Source of the DNA: Aedes albopictus
Taxonomy: Eukaryota > Arthropoda > Insecta > Diptera > Culicidae
Reading direction: 5' to 3'
Assembly (NCBI RefSeq): GCF_035046485.1
Contig: NC_085136.1
Span: 326,458,175-326,522,174 of the forward strand
Length of the DNA stretch: 64,000 bases
Shown here: in pieces, positions 1 through 11,935 of the stretch
Layout: every line of letters starts with the position of its first letter
How positions within the stretch are numbered: the first letter of the stretch is position 1
Position numbers and translations under genes: made by a program
Notes under the pieces: generated by a model
Seen by the model: only the letters and a program-made list of their open reading frames with translations
Told to the model about the DNA's origin: nothing
Database searches by the model: none

Positions 1-411
1 CGGGCTTCCCGTCGTGGAAGTCCTGCGGGCTTCCCGTCGTGGAAGTCCTGCGGGCTTCCCGTCGTGGAAATCCTGCGGGCTTCCCGTCGTGGAAGTCCTG
101 CGGGCTTCCCGTCGTGGAAGTCCTGCGGGCTTCCCGCCGTGGAAGTCCTGCGGGCTTCCAGTCGTGGAAGTCCTGCGGGCTTCCCGTCGTGGAAGTCCTG
201 CGGGCTTCCCGTCGTGGAAGTCCTGCGGGCTTCCCGTCGTGGAAGTCCTGCGGGCTTCCCGTCGTGGAAGTCCTGCGGGCTTCCCGTCGTGGAAGTCCTG
301 CGGGCTTCCCGTCGTGGAAGTCCTGCGGGCTTCCTCTGGGAAGTCCTGCGTGCTTCACTGACAAGTCCTGCTGGCTTCCCTTCAGAAGTCCTGCGAGCTT
401 CACTTGGCAGT
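1..411. repeat. 25-bp tandem minisatellite, cut by window edge
   Basis: About 13 near-identical 25-bp units containing GTCGTGGAAGTCCTGCGGGC run from the left edge to about 335. They then decay through shortened variants to about 411. The period is not a multiple of three, so the same short peptide appears in all three forward frames. Those open frames are a by-product of the repeat and not genes. The true left end lies outside the window. Confidence 0.95.
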
Positions 412-2757
412 TTTTCATGACTATGAAACCAAAAACCAGGAGGATATTACCAGAACATTTTGTACTGAACTAACAACAGCACAAGGCCCTCCTCTTAAAG
501 TCATGCCTGAAACCCCGTATATAGCTATTATATAATTGTCAATTTTAAGCAATTTGAGAACGAAAACAAAGATTACCACTTGCTCAATTCGAAAAGTACT
601 AAAATACACATAAAATTCAACTAAACGTGTACCACACACGAACCCATACCTTAACCAAAATAGACAAACTACAGAGAGGAAACCTAATCGCATTTATTCT
701 AAAAACAAAAGAAAGTAAAACTTACAAATTAACCCGAGACCTTATCACATTGCATTCGTGTAGCAGTATTACAACAGTTGTTAGTTGATGGCGCATCCCC
801 AATCAACCCCATTCGCTAGCAGAATCCTAAGTAACAATCAAAACCCTAGAGAATTCGGTTTAAGAATGTTTACTACTTACTAGAGACGATAATCAACCAG
901 GGCCTAACTTGGTAGCACCCGCGCACGGGCCAAAAAAAAAGAAAGAAGACGAAGAAGCAGAACAACAACAACATCAATTTATTAAGACGAGAAATTACCA
1001 AGAACAATACATGAAGTTGCATTTACAGGGTTCTTTTACACAGAAAAAAAAAGATCTTTTGATAGCTCTAAAACTAAAACGGTAAAATTAGTGCAAGGAA
1101 AACAAAGAACTGTCGCATAGTATATTGCAAAACGAATACACATCACCCCTAATCACATGCATACACATAAGCACACAGACACATATACACCTTAGGTAGT
1201 GCAGAGCTACTGTAGCGCCCCTACCCATCATACGATCCTACCTACGGCTTGCGAAGCGGGATCGAAATCTATGCATATCACATTACCCCAAAAAGAGTAT
1301 CTCAGCGTGTCGTTGATTTTCGTTTTTTTTATTTTTGATTATTTAGCTGTAACTCAATTATTTCCCCCCATTGGCCATACGCGAGAAACCACGACGGACG
1401 AGGAATACTATACACTGTGGGAAATAAGGATGGCATCATCGCTGTTACGTCGATAGTTTTTGCGAAAACTATTTAGTTTATCATACTGAACTATTCCACA
1501 TATGGTATGAAGAAGTTGTCCAAAATATTTATAAATTACTCAGCTAAAAAACTGAAAAAATGTCTGTGCGTGTGAATGTGTGTGCGTATGTCTGTGCACA
1601 GATACATTCACATATTCACAGAACTTAAAGTCCATATGATAAACCGAATGGTTTTTAATATAAATCAACTGAACAACACAATGGTGCCATTCAAATTTCC
1701 CTCGAGCGTACACAAAATGTATATGAAATGATCGGATAACTATTTGCCTCGTTTTATTTTGGTATAATTACGATGAAGAGAAGACACGTTTATTGATTCG
1801 TTCGAGTATATATTGTATAACATTACACTAGGTTAGGAATTTGTTTTTGCTTGTTCGATTTTAATGAGCGGCGGGTGCGTGACCGAAGTACGTCACCGTG
1901 GAATCGATTGCGCGACGATCACGTTGATCGTGATCGAACCGTGCTGAGACCCCTCGATGACGGAAGCCCCACCCGCAACCCTGTACATTACACGAGAACA
2001 ACACTTTGCCATAATACTAATACCGTGTGTGTGGATCGTTGACAGAGAATTATAGAAGAAGGGGAATCGAGAAGATGATTTTATTTCGTTTTAGGTGCTA
2101 TATAATTTGAATGTTAATATTTTTTCTCGTTTTTTATACATATATAAATGCGCATCGGTTAATCATTAGACATTAGCTAATCAATCCCTAGCGCGTAAGG
2201 CAGCATCTATAAGAAAGAAGAGTGAATCATTCCGAATGTCGTTATGCGGAGTTTACCGTTGAATCATGTTCGTAGTTTTAAGCGAAAGAAAACAAGGAAG
2301 TATCAGAAATATAGTATTATACGCAAGCTGCATTGTTAAACGGAAGTATGTCATAACCGCTAAAGCTACCATCAGAATTGAAATGGACAACAATTATTGT
2401 ATAAATGAACAAAGAGCAGAAAAAAAGGTGTATAGACCTCGTTTTTAGTCTAATTTATACGCAACCAAATAATGCTATAAGTTGCGCTTGTCGCACGCTC
2501 TTAACTCGAATACCTTTCGACCTAGAAACATATATGGTTAACTATCTGTTTCAATGCAAAAAAAAATCCTACAATACGTTACAAGAAAACAAAAAAAAAA
2601 CGCAAGCGATGGAAACCCAACAAACACCAGTGAAGCAGTTTTAATCCCGTTCAATGATAAGAAGAAAAAAAATACAAAACTCAAAAACAGGCGTGGAAAG
2701 AGTTACAAGAGACAATGACCACACGAACTACTATAAACAAATAAATTACATACTACT
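412..2757. other. AT-rich unique region, no recognised gene
   Basis: Single-copy, A/T-rich sequence with short homopolymer and CA/GT-rich runs (about 1140-1190 and 1560-1620). I found no transposon ends and no coding segment longer than about 85 codons with protein-like composition. The texture (A-rich runs, scattered AATAAA-like words, no repeats) would fit a long 3'UTR or intron of a gene lying to the left, but nothing proves this. Confidence 0.4.
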
Positions 2758-3467
2758 TCAGTGAACAGCTTGGTCCACGCCGCCGTGCACCGGCATGGAC
2801 CGTTGTTGTCTTGCTTTTCTTTGGTGAGAAATTCCGAACCACGCCCTCCCCCAGCTCATCGAAGGGGGTAAGTACCAGTCAAGTGCGCGCATGCCAACTT
2901 CCGAGGTAAGTATAATGGTGATACGAACAGCTCGTGTGTCGCAGGTCGAAGCGCGATTCTGCAGTGTCGGAGTCTCTTGTTGCCACCAGTATGGCCCACA
3001 CAAGCAAGACAATGAACCGTGGGAAATTTAGTCTTTGTGAATGGTAATTTAGATATGAAAAGTGAAAGCCAACCTGAGAAATAGTATGGGACACGCTTGT
3101 ATGGAAAAAAAATCCTCGCTCCAGTCGACATTTTAGATCCCATTTAGGTCCCATATGAACTGTACAAAATTTCAGCGCAATCGGTGAAACTATAATTTAG
3201 CGCAAGCGGTTCAAAATTTGCATAGGATTTACTATTGAAAAAGTTACACTTTCAAACAAAAAATCCCAGAGGTCTCCTTAATTCAAATCGATCAATGCTT
3301 CTTGTAGAAAAATCATTTATGAAACTTTCCTTCTGTGGTAATCTCCCGCACTTTTAACTTCACAGACTGACTCAAACACTCCACATTTCCAATCCTCTCT
3401 TTATTATTCTCCATCAATTCACCTTTCTCACGCGTCACCTATCTCACTCTTGGTCCAGGATACCACA
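2758..3467 (-). repeat. Candidate 3' LTR of the gypsy relic
   Basis: On the minus strand a purine-rich tract (AAAGGGAGGA, 3468-3477) is followed at once by TGTGGTATCC. This is the usual layout of a polypurine tract and the TG start of a 3' LTR, and it lies 22 bases past the stop of the gypsy pol frame (3500-3502). The far LTR end was not located, and no matching 5' LTR was found beside the protease end near 9243. The right-hand limit is therefore supported and the left-hand limit is a guess. Confidence 0.4.
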
Positions 3468-3499
3468 TCCTCCCTTTGGCAGAAACAAAACGATGTATT

Positions 3500-3885
3500 T
3501 CAACTTTTGAACTCACACCGATTCACATATTCACACATATTGAGATAACGCTTTGGACGCCTTATATCCCTGACGTTTCGTGTTTTAGGGCTTAACTCTC
3601 CTTTCGCTGTATCTTGTTGATATGGCATCAATGATTCCGAGGTAGCTGCTTCCTGCGGTCCAGGTTGTTTCCCCAAGTCCTATGGTACTGTTGTATCACT
3701 CTCTTCTCGGGTAGAAATTCCGTCATGTCGTACTACAAATTTCTTCAATGTCTTAGCATTACGCTCATATTCCTTACCGGCCAACATATTCTTTACCGTC
3801 GCTCTTCCAGCACCAGTCAGCTTAACTACTTCATGCATGACATTCTTGTAACTCGTATCCGTTTTATCTTTCTTCTGCTGCATTA
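3500..3885 (-). pseudogene. Gypsy integrase C-terminal tail (GPY/F-like)
   Basis: The frame carries a VTVKN/GKEYERN-type segment (here ATVKNMLAGKEYERN) and ends in a basic RRPKRY tail before a TGA at 3500-3502. This is typical of the last part of gypsy-type pol proteins. It continues the segment at 5603-5821. The two are separated by a 1.74-kb DNA element inserted between a Val codon and the following Met-Gln-Gln. Excising that element and one TA leaves the frame intact. Confidence 0.7.
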
Positions 3886-5623
3886 CTACCCAGGTAACAA
3901 TTTGATGTTGATTAAGCGCTTCTGTAGCTTGTGCAAATTAGCCTTCATTTGAACAAAAGCTGTGCAAATGAACTGTAATAGTTTGTTCAGCTCTTAAACA
4001 TCCAATTTTGGTGATTTTATTCTGCCATAAGTTGATTTAAGTTCTCCGCGTGACTGAATTAAGGTTGAAGAAGCGCTTATATCCTGAATGGGAATAATTT
4101 ATTATTCTATTTATAGAACAGATAAGGATCAGATGAAGCATTGGAGTCGCTTAATCATCTTTAATTCAGCAATTAATCATCACTTATGCAGCACTAACAA
4201 AAAAATGAAACTTTTTCCACAGTGTTCTAGTAAGAACTACCATTGTGCTCTTGTAGGCGTAGATGTAGATTCATAGTGGCAGAAAGAGAAATATATAAAT
4301 TTTTATTATAATTAAGAATCGAACTTGGATGCTTTTATCTATAGTCACTTATCTTAGCATCTGCTCCACCTGGAATGGTACGGGCATAGTGGTTCGTGGG
4401 AGAACAAGTTATATACTGCCATGTCTGATTAAAGGTTGAACGGCTTTGAACAAAGGCTGTGCTAAGGTTGAATAAGCGATGCAAGTGCTGGATATGAACG
4501 CATACATTAGCTGTCAAAACATCATTGTTTTGTTTACAGTTCAGTGCTTCTCGGTTTTGATAATTGTGAATATCTGGTGAAGTTACGTAAAATGAATGAA
4601 AAATACAGGTAAATATCCTTAATATACTACTAAGGCGAGGATAGATACATGTTCTTTGATTTATTTTTAGGGAACGCTGGCAGTTTCGACGTGAAAACCC
4701 CACATCTCTTTCGTCGTCTCGGTATTGGTGTTTTATAACCCGTAAGAGATCTTTTAATGCTTGATGCCTAACATTAAGTTCAATTCACAATTTCTATTCT
4801 TGTCTTGTTAGTCCATTGTAGAAGTTTGATTAAGAGCCGAGTACTTCTGACAAGCAATCGATTTCCTCTTCCGACGGTTCATCAAGTTGCGCATCACGAA
4901 CCACACCCTTCACTGCCCAGGGAACTAGACCCGAGCAGAGTCTAACATGAAAATAATAGCAAATCGGAATCTCGATTTGTATTCTGCAGCAAATTGATAT
5001 CACATTTTGATATCAGATTGTCTTGACTAAATTTGATTACATGTTTAGATTTCGTTTTGCTGTCACTTCAAACTATTATAAAAAATAAGTTGTTAAGGTA
5101 TTTCAAAACTTCTTAGCCAACCTTGTATAATAACTCTAAGAATAAACTATTAGTGTATTTATCTTATGGCATTCAGAATTCCATATCAATCGAAAAAAAC
5201 CCTATATTTAACGATTTTTCCATTTTTTTTTCTTACTGATAGCAAAAACAGTTATCAATTTGCCATCACTGATAGCAGGATATGTTTTCAACTTGCTGTT
5301 TCGGGAACATTTTTCTGCTCTCATTTTTGATGTTTTAACCGTTAAAACGACCACAACGACAACAACCTGAGTTATCATAATTTGCAATATCACAACATCA
5401 AAATTTGTTTTCAATTTGCTGTCAGACTTTGCTCGGGGAACCTGCCGATTCTCTTTCCCCTGGTAATTGTTTAACACTAAGGATATCATTGATGCCTTAC
5501 AATTATTCAAATAAAAATATTTCGCTTGATACTGTATCATTTGCATATTCCGTGCAAGTTGCTTTAACCAACCATTGTTCAGCTATGATTCTCACTATTC
5601 AGCTAACATTGATACTTGGGTAA
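3886..5623. mobile_element. TA-flanked DNA element inserted in gypsy integrase
   Basis: The ends are imperfect inverted repeats (left CTACCCAGGTAACAATTTG, right the complement of TTACCCAAGTATCAATG). A TA dinucleotide lies on both sides (3884-3885 and 5624-5625), as in Tc1/mariner-type insertion. Copies of a GTTGAA/AAGCGCTT-type motif recur inside near both ends. I found no transposase frame, so it is non-autonomous. It is itself interrupted by the element at 4926-5435. Confidence 0.65.
4926..5435. mobile_element. MITE nested inside the TA-flanked element
   Basis: The ends carry inverted CCGAGCARAGTCTRACA motifs, with AGCAAATTG/CAATTTGCT words repeated inside in both orientations. GGGAAC occurs immediately outside both ends (4920-4925 and 5436-5441) and is a likely 6-bp target duplication. 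The left end has a few extra bases outside the inverted repeat, so the exact end is uncertain by about 5 bp. No coding capacity is seen. Confidence 0.6.
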
Positions 5624-5821
5624 TACCATATCTCCTACTTTGATTTCATTTGTCTTTGCACCACGCTTTATATCCTTCCTAGCGTTACGGTCAAATTTAG
5701 CAACACGGTCACGGTCCCGTAGCTCCCCATCTTGAAGCTGTGCTGAATCCACTTTGCAGTTGAGTGAAATACCTCTAACGGCACGCCCAAACATTAACCC
5801 GGCAGGAGGCACTTTGGTCAC
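5603..5821 (-). pseudogene. Gypsy integrase, post-core segment
   Basis: This holds the stretch after the integrase core: a PAGLMFGRAVRG motif (the usual SPaxLlfGRxlR) followed by a charged linker and a GDMVLPK motif. The frame stops directly at the junction with the 3886-5623 insertion, showing that the stop comes from the insertion. The protein continues at 3885 downwards. Confidence 0.75.
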
Positions 5822-6129
5822 GTGATGTAAGCGGCAACATATTTAGCAAGCACATCCTTCCAATTCCGCTTCGTGAGCCTGGCTATTGTTGCAATTTTGT
5901 TGATTCCTTGCATGCTACGCTTCACAAGACCGTTTTCAGTTGGATTAAGGGGTGTAGTGTGAATCAATTAAATACCCTAAACATCCTTCAACCAAGCTGC
6001 TAAATGGCGGGCCATTATTGGCTTTCAACGTTTTGGGTACGTGATACGTATGAAAAATTCGGCGAAGAGCACGTTTTACCGCTTCGGTATCTGTCTTCTC
6101 CATAGATAGTGCCACAAAGAACCTGAAGC
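5822..6129 (-). pseudogene. Gypsy integrase core, second half, catalytic residues changed
   Basis: Translation of the minus strand gives the second part of the DDE integrase core. The catalytic Asp of the usual DNGPPF motif is Asn (NNGPPF, near 6010-6030), and the Glu expected in NGxVER is Lys (NGLVKR, near 5925-5945). Flanking residues still match the family. These look like point changes of an inactive copy. The first half of the core lies beyond the MITE at 6130-6463. Confidence 0.65.
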
Positions 6130-6463
6130 CACAGACAAACAGACGTAACTCTTATATGAAATTCATCAAAAAAAAATCCCAGTGTCATTTTTATGAGCGC
6201 TCTGCCACCTGTTGGTAGAACCGCGCGCGACACTGTCGGCCATAATGGATTTCGGTTAGACGTTTTGCTGACACGCACACTACTTCACAAATCGCCTGTA
6301 ATTTTCGTTTGCATCATTCAGCAACGTGTACACTGACAAACGGCAAAGCAATCGAACACTAGCGCACCTGGTGGAACGATCGCGCAAATCAAATAAAATT
6401 TGAATTGATCGTTAAATACATGTGCCAAGCCGTTTTGATGAGTGTTACGTCTGTTTGTCTGTG
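6130..6463. mobile_element. MITE with CACAGACAAAC termini inside gypsy integrase
   Basis: The 334-bp element has inverted ends ACAGACAAACAGACGTAAC / GTTACGTCTGTTTGTCTGT. It splits the integrase core between an Asn-Tyr-Ser and an Arg-Phe-Phe segment. CTGAAG (6123-6128) and CTGGAG (6464-6469) flank it as an imperfect 6-bp duplication. A relative with the same ends and a clean TTCAC(C) duplication lies at 39994-40400, which supports the boundaries. Confidence 0.8.
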
Positions 6464-6669
6464 CTGGAGTAGTTGTCGGTAAGTACTAAAACCTTCCAAT
6501 TCATAGTATCCGAACATGAAGCGAAGTCCATGGAAACATATTCCCATGGATTGTTCGGAAGTTCCGTTCGCAAGGGTTTGATATTTGGCTTCATCAATTG
6601 GCACTCAGGACAGCTTTTGACGAACTCCTCTACCATCCATATTAACCCTTGCCTTAAAAAGTTCTTCAT
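6445..6669 (-). pseudogene. Gypsy integrase zinc-binding region and start of core
   Basis: The frame shows the end of the H2C2 zinc-binding domain (CPEC motif, then QLMKPN), followed by the start of the integrase core (NPWEYVSMDFA, carrying the first catalytic Asp) and LVLTDNYS. At this point the MITE at 6130-6463 interrupts it. The upstream His half of the zinc motif is degraded near 6680, where unrelated sequence begins. Confidence 0.75.
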
Positions 6670-6689
6670 CGTTGACCAGTCTTGTTAGA

Positions 6690-7440
6690 GATCACAGTCA
6701 TTTGAACCTTTTCGTCGATATTCGGCCTCCTTTGTCCCCGACATTCGCCACACAAGCAATCAAACTACTGTACGAAACAAAAAGTCAAATGAATGCGCTT
6801 CACCACGATAGCGTGTTCGGGAGACGGTTCGGTTTTTGTTATTTCTGTCTTCTTCAATAATGAGAGCTGTGTTAGCGAAATGTGTGTCGTATTCAATGCA
6901 ACATGCAAGAATAAACTAATGCTAACATTCATAATCGGAATTGGCTGTAAATATATGCGAAAAGCTAGAATTAAACAAATGTCATCGTGTCAGACGACAA
7001 TAATTTGACGCTTTCTTATGTTTATTGAACTTCGTTTTACCACTCGTGTTGTGTGTAAGAGGTAACGGCAGCGCACGAATGTAACAAAGCAAGCTGACAC
7101 TCGACTGCGGCAACGAATTGAAGGTAGTGAAAAATGTCAAATGTTTACAAGACTGTCATAGACATTCCCGGATGGCTGCGATGAGCTATCGTAAGCGCTT
7201 GTTTGTGTAGTGCCAAGGGAAACTACAGCTTCTCTTGTTTCAGGAGAGCGTTTCCCTGAATATAAATCTCAACGTGAGTTGATACTTAGCAATAGCCAAT
7301 GATTATTTTTCTTCCTTGTTTAAACATTGCATAACCTGCTGTAGTTCTTCGTCTTTCATTGACTCTTCCTTTTTTTTTGTTTTACATCATATGGCAATAG
7401 TCAAAAATAACTCAAAGAGCATAAATAGGTAACAAAAACA
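6690..7440. other. Unexplained stretch between RNase H and integrase
   Basis: These 750 bases lie where gypsy elements normally have a shorter coding linker between RNase H and integrase. No retrotransposon protein is readable here, and I could not find clear terminal inverted repeats or a target duplication. It is probably another, older insertion. Confidence 0.4.
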
Positions 7441-7444
7441 TCAC

Positions 7445-7864
7445 CTATACCTGTGCTGAGGTCAACGCTAATAGCTGATTGTTGATATTGTTGATATTTG
7501 CTTCAACGAAACACAGTTCATGGGGTTCTGTTTCAGCTCCAAATTGCATGTCGTTACGCTTACCCCCAACCCTAGACACTGCATCCGCAATGTTCTGGCT
7601 GCCTGATACGTGTTCGAAGTCGTAGTTGAAATCGTCCATCCTCAAGAACCAACCTTCAGCACGTGACATAATCCGTTTGCCGACATCCTTCCGTTGATTG
7701 GTTTTCATCATAAACATAAGCGCTTCACTGTCAGACCGCAAAGTGAATTTACGTCCCAAGAGATAGTATGCAAATATCTCCAAAGTCCAGACTATCGCTA
7801 GTGCTTCGCGGTGGAGCTGAGGGTAACGAGGTCTATCTGAACCAAAACAGCCCCTAGTCCCCAC
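7445..7864 (-). pseudogene. Gypsy RNase H domain
   Basis: Motifs match the RNase H of gypsy-type pol: REALAIVW, FAYYLLGRKFTLRSDSEAL (with the DS acidic site), and FNYDFEHVSGSQNIADAVSR (usual HxxGxxNxxADxLSR). The frame starts artificially near 7864 because the connection to RT is frameshifted. It ends at a stop beside the unexplained 6690-7440 stretch. Confidence 0.85.
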
Positions 7865-8210
7865 GGGGATGCATCAGTATCAGTATCGTTTGAGCACTAT
7901 CCTTGAAGTAACCGCGTTTCACCAAATCGTTTTCCGTCGCACGTTTCAAGTCCTCAAAAGCGTTTTGTTGAAGTTCCGTCCACACAAATTTCATGTTTTT
8001 GTTGAGCAAGTCGCGTAGCGGCTTTGTCATATGGGAAAACTCCGAGCTTTGGAGGCATCTTTCGGTTTCTCAAACAGCATTATGTCCGAAATTTTCTTCT
8101 GAGTTGGCAGTCCAGAGTAAAACCAACAAACTCGACGGTTTTCTGGTTATAACATGACTTCTCTTCATTTATGGTCAACTTGTGGCTCTCAAGTACGCTT
8201 TTTACCTCAT

Positions 8211-8756
8211 CTACGTTCTTCTGAAGCTCTTCCAAGGACGTCGGCGAATACTAGTAAGATATACGATGATGCACTTGCAATTTATCAGGATCTTCTCCAT
8301 TACCCGCTGAAACAGCTCTGGAGCACACGAGAGCCCAAAAGGTAATCTCCGGAACCTCATTAGCCCATTTGCGGTCATGCACGTAGTAACGTGACGAACA
8401 TCCTTGTGTAGCTCCACATGAAAATACGCGTCCTTGAGGTCTAATTTAGAAAAGAACGGCGTACCATTATTGTTGTGCGGAATTTCAGCCCAAATCCTTT
8501 CCAGCGAAGGCATTGGATATGGCTCACGGATTATTGCCTTATAAACTACCCGGTAGCCAATAACAATTCGAAAATCCTTCGCTCCTTTTGGCACCAGCAC
8601 CATGGGCGACCCGAATGTTATGGTATCTTCTTCTTTGTCGGCTCTTTCAATAATACCTTTTTCCTCCATGTCCGCTAGCCGGTCGTTAATTGCATCCTCA
8701 AACGCCTTTGGGACATTGTAGCGAATTATCTGCTTCGGAATGACTGAGTCATCCAC
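8211..8756 (-). pseudogene. Gypsy reverse transcriptase, catalytic aspartates lost
   Basis: The fingers/palm motifs are clear: FGSPMVLVPKG, FRIVIGYR (usual RxCvDYR), YPMPSLERI, FSKLDLKDAYFHVEL with the first catalytic Asp, and FRRLPFGLSCAPELFQRVME. The YxDD box reads YLTS at about 8247-8260. A deletion of roughly ten bases removes both Asp codons and shifts the frame; the following thumb sequence (SPTSLEEL) resumes in another frame. This copy cannot encode active RT. Confidence 0.9.
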
Positions 8757-8988
8757 TTTGAATCATACCTCTCCAACCGATAATTTTGGAAACTCCTTGA
8801 CTTTCCTCCTCTCGACATCGTCTAAAACTTTTTCTGAAGGTACGGACCTGCTCAGAAAGTTAACGTTCCCTACTCGCGAGCTGGGGTGTCCTATACGATC
8901 CAAGTTCAATCTACTCGATGTCGGATATCCAAGTAATTACAATTTTGTATCGTTGACTACGAAGAACTTTGCCAATAACTTTGGCTGG

Positions 8989-9243
8989 TTACACCCTTCG
9001 ACTGATATGAACGCATTGAACGAACACACAACATCCAAGAGTCGTTGATTTGCGTATCATCTCAAAAACTCCTCCGGATGTACGGTCAAGTCTTTGATAA
9101 CTGTAGGACAGTTTTGTCATCTGCCATCCCAATTTAGTGATAGTGTTCACCGTGGCCCCCGAATCCACCAGGAACGTGACAGTCTCGGAACCAATCACAC
9201 TCTCTACAAACCGTGGATCAATTCTATCAATTCTGGTGATCAT
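8989..9243 (-). pseudogene. Gypsy aspartic protease
   Basis: A retropepsin active-site motif, FLVDSGATVNTI, lies near residue 25 of this minus-strand frame. It is preceded by a short beta-rich segment and followed by 50 residues of plausible protease sequence. It lies directly upstream of RT in pol order. No gag or zinc knuckle is seen upstream, so the element is truncated at its 5' side. Confidence 0.75.
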
Positions 9244-10388
9244 CTATAAATTTGAGAAGTTTAAAATTGTTTTTTATTGAGATTTTAAGTTCTTTCCAAA
9301 ATCGTTTCAAGAATTCTTTAAGCCAGCGATTTTTGATTTTTTTTTTCAGAAATATTGCGGCGATTCCATTAGAAATTCGTATGAATATTTCTTAACGAAT
9401 TCATCCAGACATTTTCCAGGATATTTCTCCAGGGAATCCATTGGAAATTTCCGCAGGAATGTAGTGAGGGATTCATCCCGAAAAATCTGCAAAAAAATAT
9501 CTAAGGATTTCTTTTTTTTTTTTTTTTGCTAGGTTTCTAGCTGCACTCTGAATAGAGTTGAAACCTCTACACTAGACCCGAAGATAGAACGGTAGAAGAT
9601 TGGAAAGTTTTCAATTGGTCAGTCAGTCAGGATTTGCCTATATAGTGTTATGGTCACACGGTTTGTGTTTGTCTCCTTGTTTGATTTTGTGGTATGGTTA
9701 AAAATGTTTTTCTCCTCGTTAAGTCAGTTGTCGTATGTTTGTTTTTTTTTATCGAATCAATCGAACCCTGTATGTTAAAATATAGTCGATCCTGTGTCAA
9801 ATTGTTTTCTTGATTTCGCTAATCGTTTTCTACTTGTGTTCATCTCTTGTGTCCTTAAATTGTCATCGGTCCAAAACCCACAGAAACATGCAACTGAACT
9901 TCTGAACATCTAAGAGATAATCAAAAATACGCCAAGTTGGTCAGTTGATTACAATAAAATTTTAAAATAATAAAGATTTCATGTCAACCTTCATCCCGCT
10001 ACAAATACTATTAAAAATATTCAATTGTCCTATCGGTCCTACCTAGATGAACCATGTCATTTTCTCAAGCGTAGCCTAGAAATGTCAACCTAGAAATACA
10101 CAAGTAACGTTGTTCAGTTAATAAAAAGCAGTCAGTTTTTGTCCAAAATGTCACGTCGAACGCATTGACGTCAACAATGCGTTTAAGTGTTCGCACGTTA
10201 GCTTCGAATCTATCAGCACAATTAAGTGCTGCAAATCTCCTTCCCACTATTGATTCTTCGGTCGATTTCAATTGCTTTATTTAAAGAAAATATGAAAAAC
10301 TAACATTGCAAAAAATCTAAAAAGCGACTATGACATTAATAAATTACTATGTAATAAAAATCAACCGAGAAACGTGGGAAATAGAGCC
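9244..10388. other. Intergenic, degenerate GGAATTYC repeats and T-rich runs
   Basis: 9290-9500 contains degraded words of the GGAATTTCTCCAGG family that forms the large array at 17278. A T-run at about 9512-9526 follows. 9530-10388 is AT-rich, with no recognised gene or transposon end. Confidence 0.5.
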
Positions 10389-10526
10389 CAAACAACATTT
10401 TGAAGTCAGATGGCTGTGAAAGGTTCCAAAACCTGTCACAAATCCTATAATACTTTTATTAGGATTTGCAACGATCATCAAAACCTTCTCAAATCCAACC
10501 GACTTGGAACTATTGCTTGGGAATAG
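10389..10526. mobile_element. Short MITE with CCCAARCAA ends
   Basis: The stretch runs from GCCCAAACAACATTTTG to ATTGCTTGGGAA, so the tips are imperfect inverted repeats. In its middle, CAAATCCTATAAT and TATTAGGATTTG can pair. The tips resemble those of the element at 3886-5623. Target duplications were not resolved. Confidence 0.5.
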
Positions 10527-11935
10527 ACTCTACTGAGCCCCGGCGGTTCCTCCTGTTTATCGAGCATGTCTGATGCATATGATCAGCCATACTCCATCTG
10601 CAGCAGCCGGTTCGTGATGAACCGTTGGAGGCGCATTAAAGTGTTAAAAAGGTGATATGTTTCACTAAAGAACACTACATTACAATAATCAAAATGAAAC
10701 TCCTTCACTTTAATACCGTCAACCCCTGCGAACTTGGCCAGGGAAAAAAATATCTAAGGATTTCTGCATTAATATCTTTACTGATTTTGCAGAGATTCCG
10801 AGATTCCTGCAGAAATTCATACAAAGATTATTTCAGGAGTTCTAGCAGCATTCCTCCGTATATTTCCCCAGAAATTCTTCCTGGTATTTCCTCCAAGAAT
10901 ATCTTAAACAATTTTACATAAATATTTCAGCCAGCACTTTTGAAAGGAAACCCTCAAGGTACCATGATTTCGGGTGCAATTGATCACATTTCACAGTTTT
11001 TGGCTTCTAATGTTTGAATTGTTATCGATATGGTCAAACTCAATGCTTTAAAACAAGTACAACCACGGTTTTCATCAGTCAACGAGGTTGAAACTTTTAC
11101 TACAAATCATTTTATTGCAATAAATATCACATATTAAAGGCATAAATATGCATTATGCATAAGGGAACTTTTAACAAATTCTATGGCGAATATTCGAGAT
11201 TAATTTTTGTAGAAATTATGAAGAGAGCATAGTTTTTTATGATTGGTTGAGATAGTTCTGCTTTTAATTCATTAGGGACCTTCAGGCAAAAATTCGAAGA
11301 AATTTCTAAAGCAGTTCATGAACTCATCAGATATAGGTAAAGAAATTTCAGAGAGATTTTTAAATGGGATTTTTGAAAGGGGTTCTCGACCCTTATGAGA
11401 AAACTTTGAAGATTTTTCTGATTTTGTTTGTCACACAGTGTTTTAAAATATATCATAGAAGCTTCCCGGGGAACTCTAAAATTTGCTTGTCTCTAATCGT
11501 TAATACGGAAACTTCCCAGGAATTACGTGTTTTGCGCCCTCAAAACCTGATCGAAACTGTTGTATGACAAATTATTTGAAAATAAAACACAGAAAGTTTT
11601 CAAATTAAAACAAGGTTTGCTAATTTGGATCATGATGATGAACCTGGGCGTAAACAAAAATCGAGTTAAGTACTGTTTCTTTTAATTCCACTAAGTATTT
11701 CCATCCTATGACAGATACGTATTTCAACCTCAACTGTAAGGTCATTTTCAGTGTCGCGTACTTGACTCGTATCCCCCATTGCTTAGAAAAGAAAAAAAGA
11801 GGGGTTCATTACAAGTTGCCGTTTACCGATATCCGTTAGATACACTGATAATTTGTTTTACGACGGTAATGGTGCCGCGTAAAAATACCGCGTTATTTAA
11901 AAAAAAAACGTCGTAAAAAACGCGAAAAAAAGATC
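10527..11935. other. Intergenic AT-rich region
   Basis: Degenerate GGAATTYC-family words occur at 10790-10920 and 11280-11390. The rest is AT-rich, without open frames of protein-like composition or visible transposon ends. Confidence 0.5.

Larger units (their letters stand above)
3468..9243 (-). mobile_element. Decayed Ty3/gypsy LTR retrotransposon
   Basis: The minus strand reads aspartic protease, reverse transcriptase, RNase H, integrase and a GPY/F-type integrase tail, which is the Ty3/gypsy order. Gag is absent at the 5' side (about 9243) and I found no 5' LTR. The element is inactive: the RT catalytic aspartates are missing, two integrase catalytic residues are replaced, and foreign DNA splits it at 3886-5623 and 6130-6463. 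The 6690-7440 stretch is probably a further insertion. Removing the first two restores the reading context, so these insertions came later. Confidence 0.85.

Noticed and set aside
1..411. CRISPR-like regular repeats
   Set aside because: Units are contiguous with no spacers, and the genome is clearly eukaryotic.
14..473. Overlapping 115-144 codon frames of Arg-Ala-Ser-Arg-Arg-Gly repeats
   Set aside because: A 25-bp period yields the same peptide in three frames, which shows repeat origin and not coding selection.
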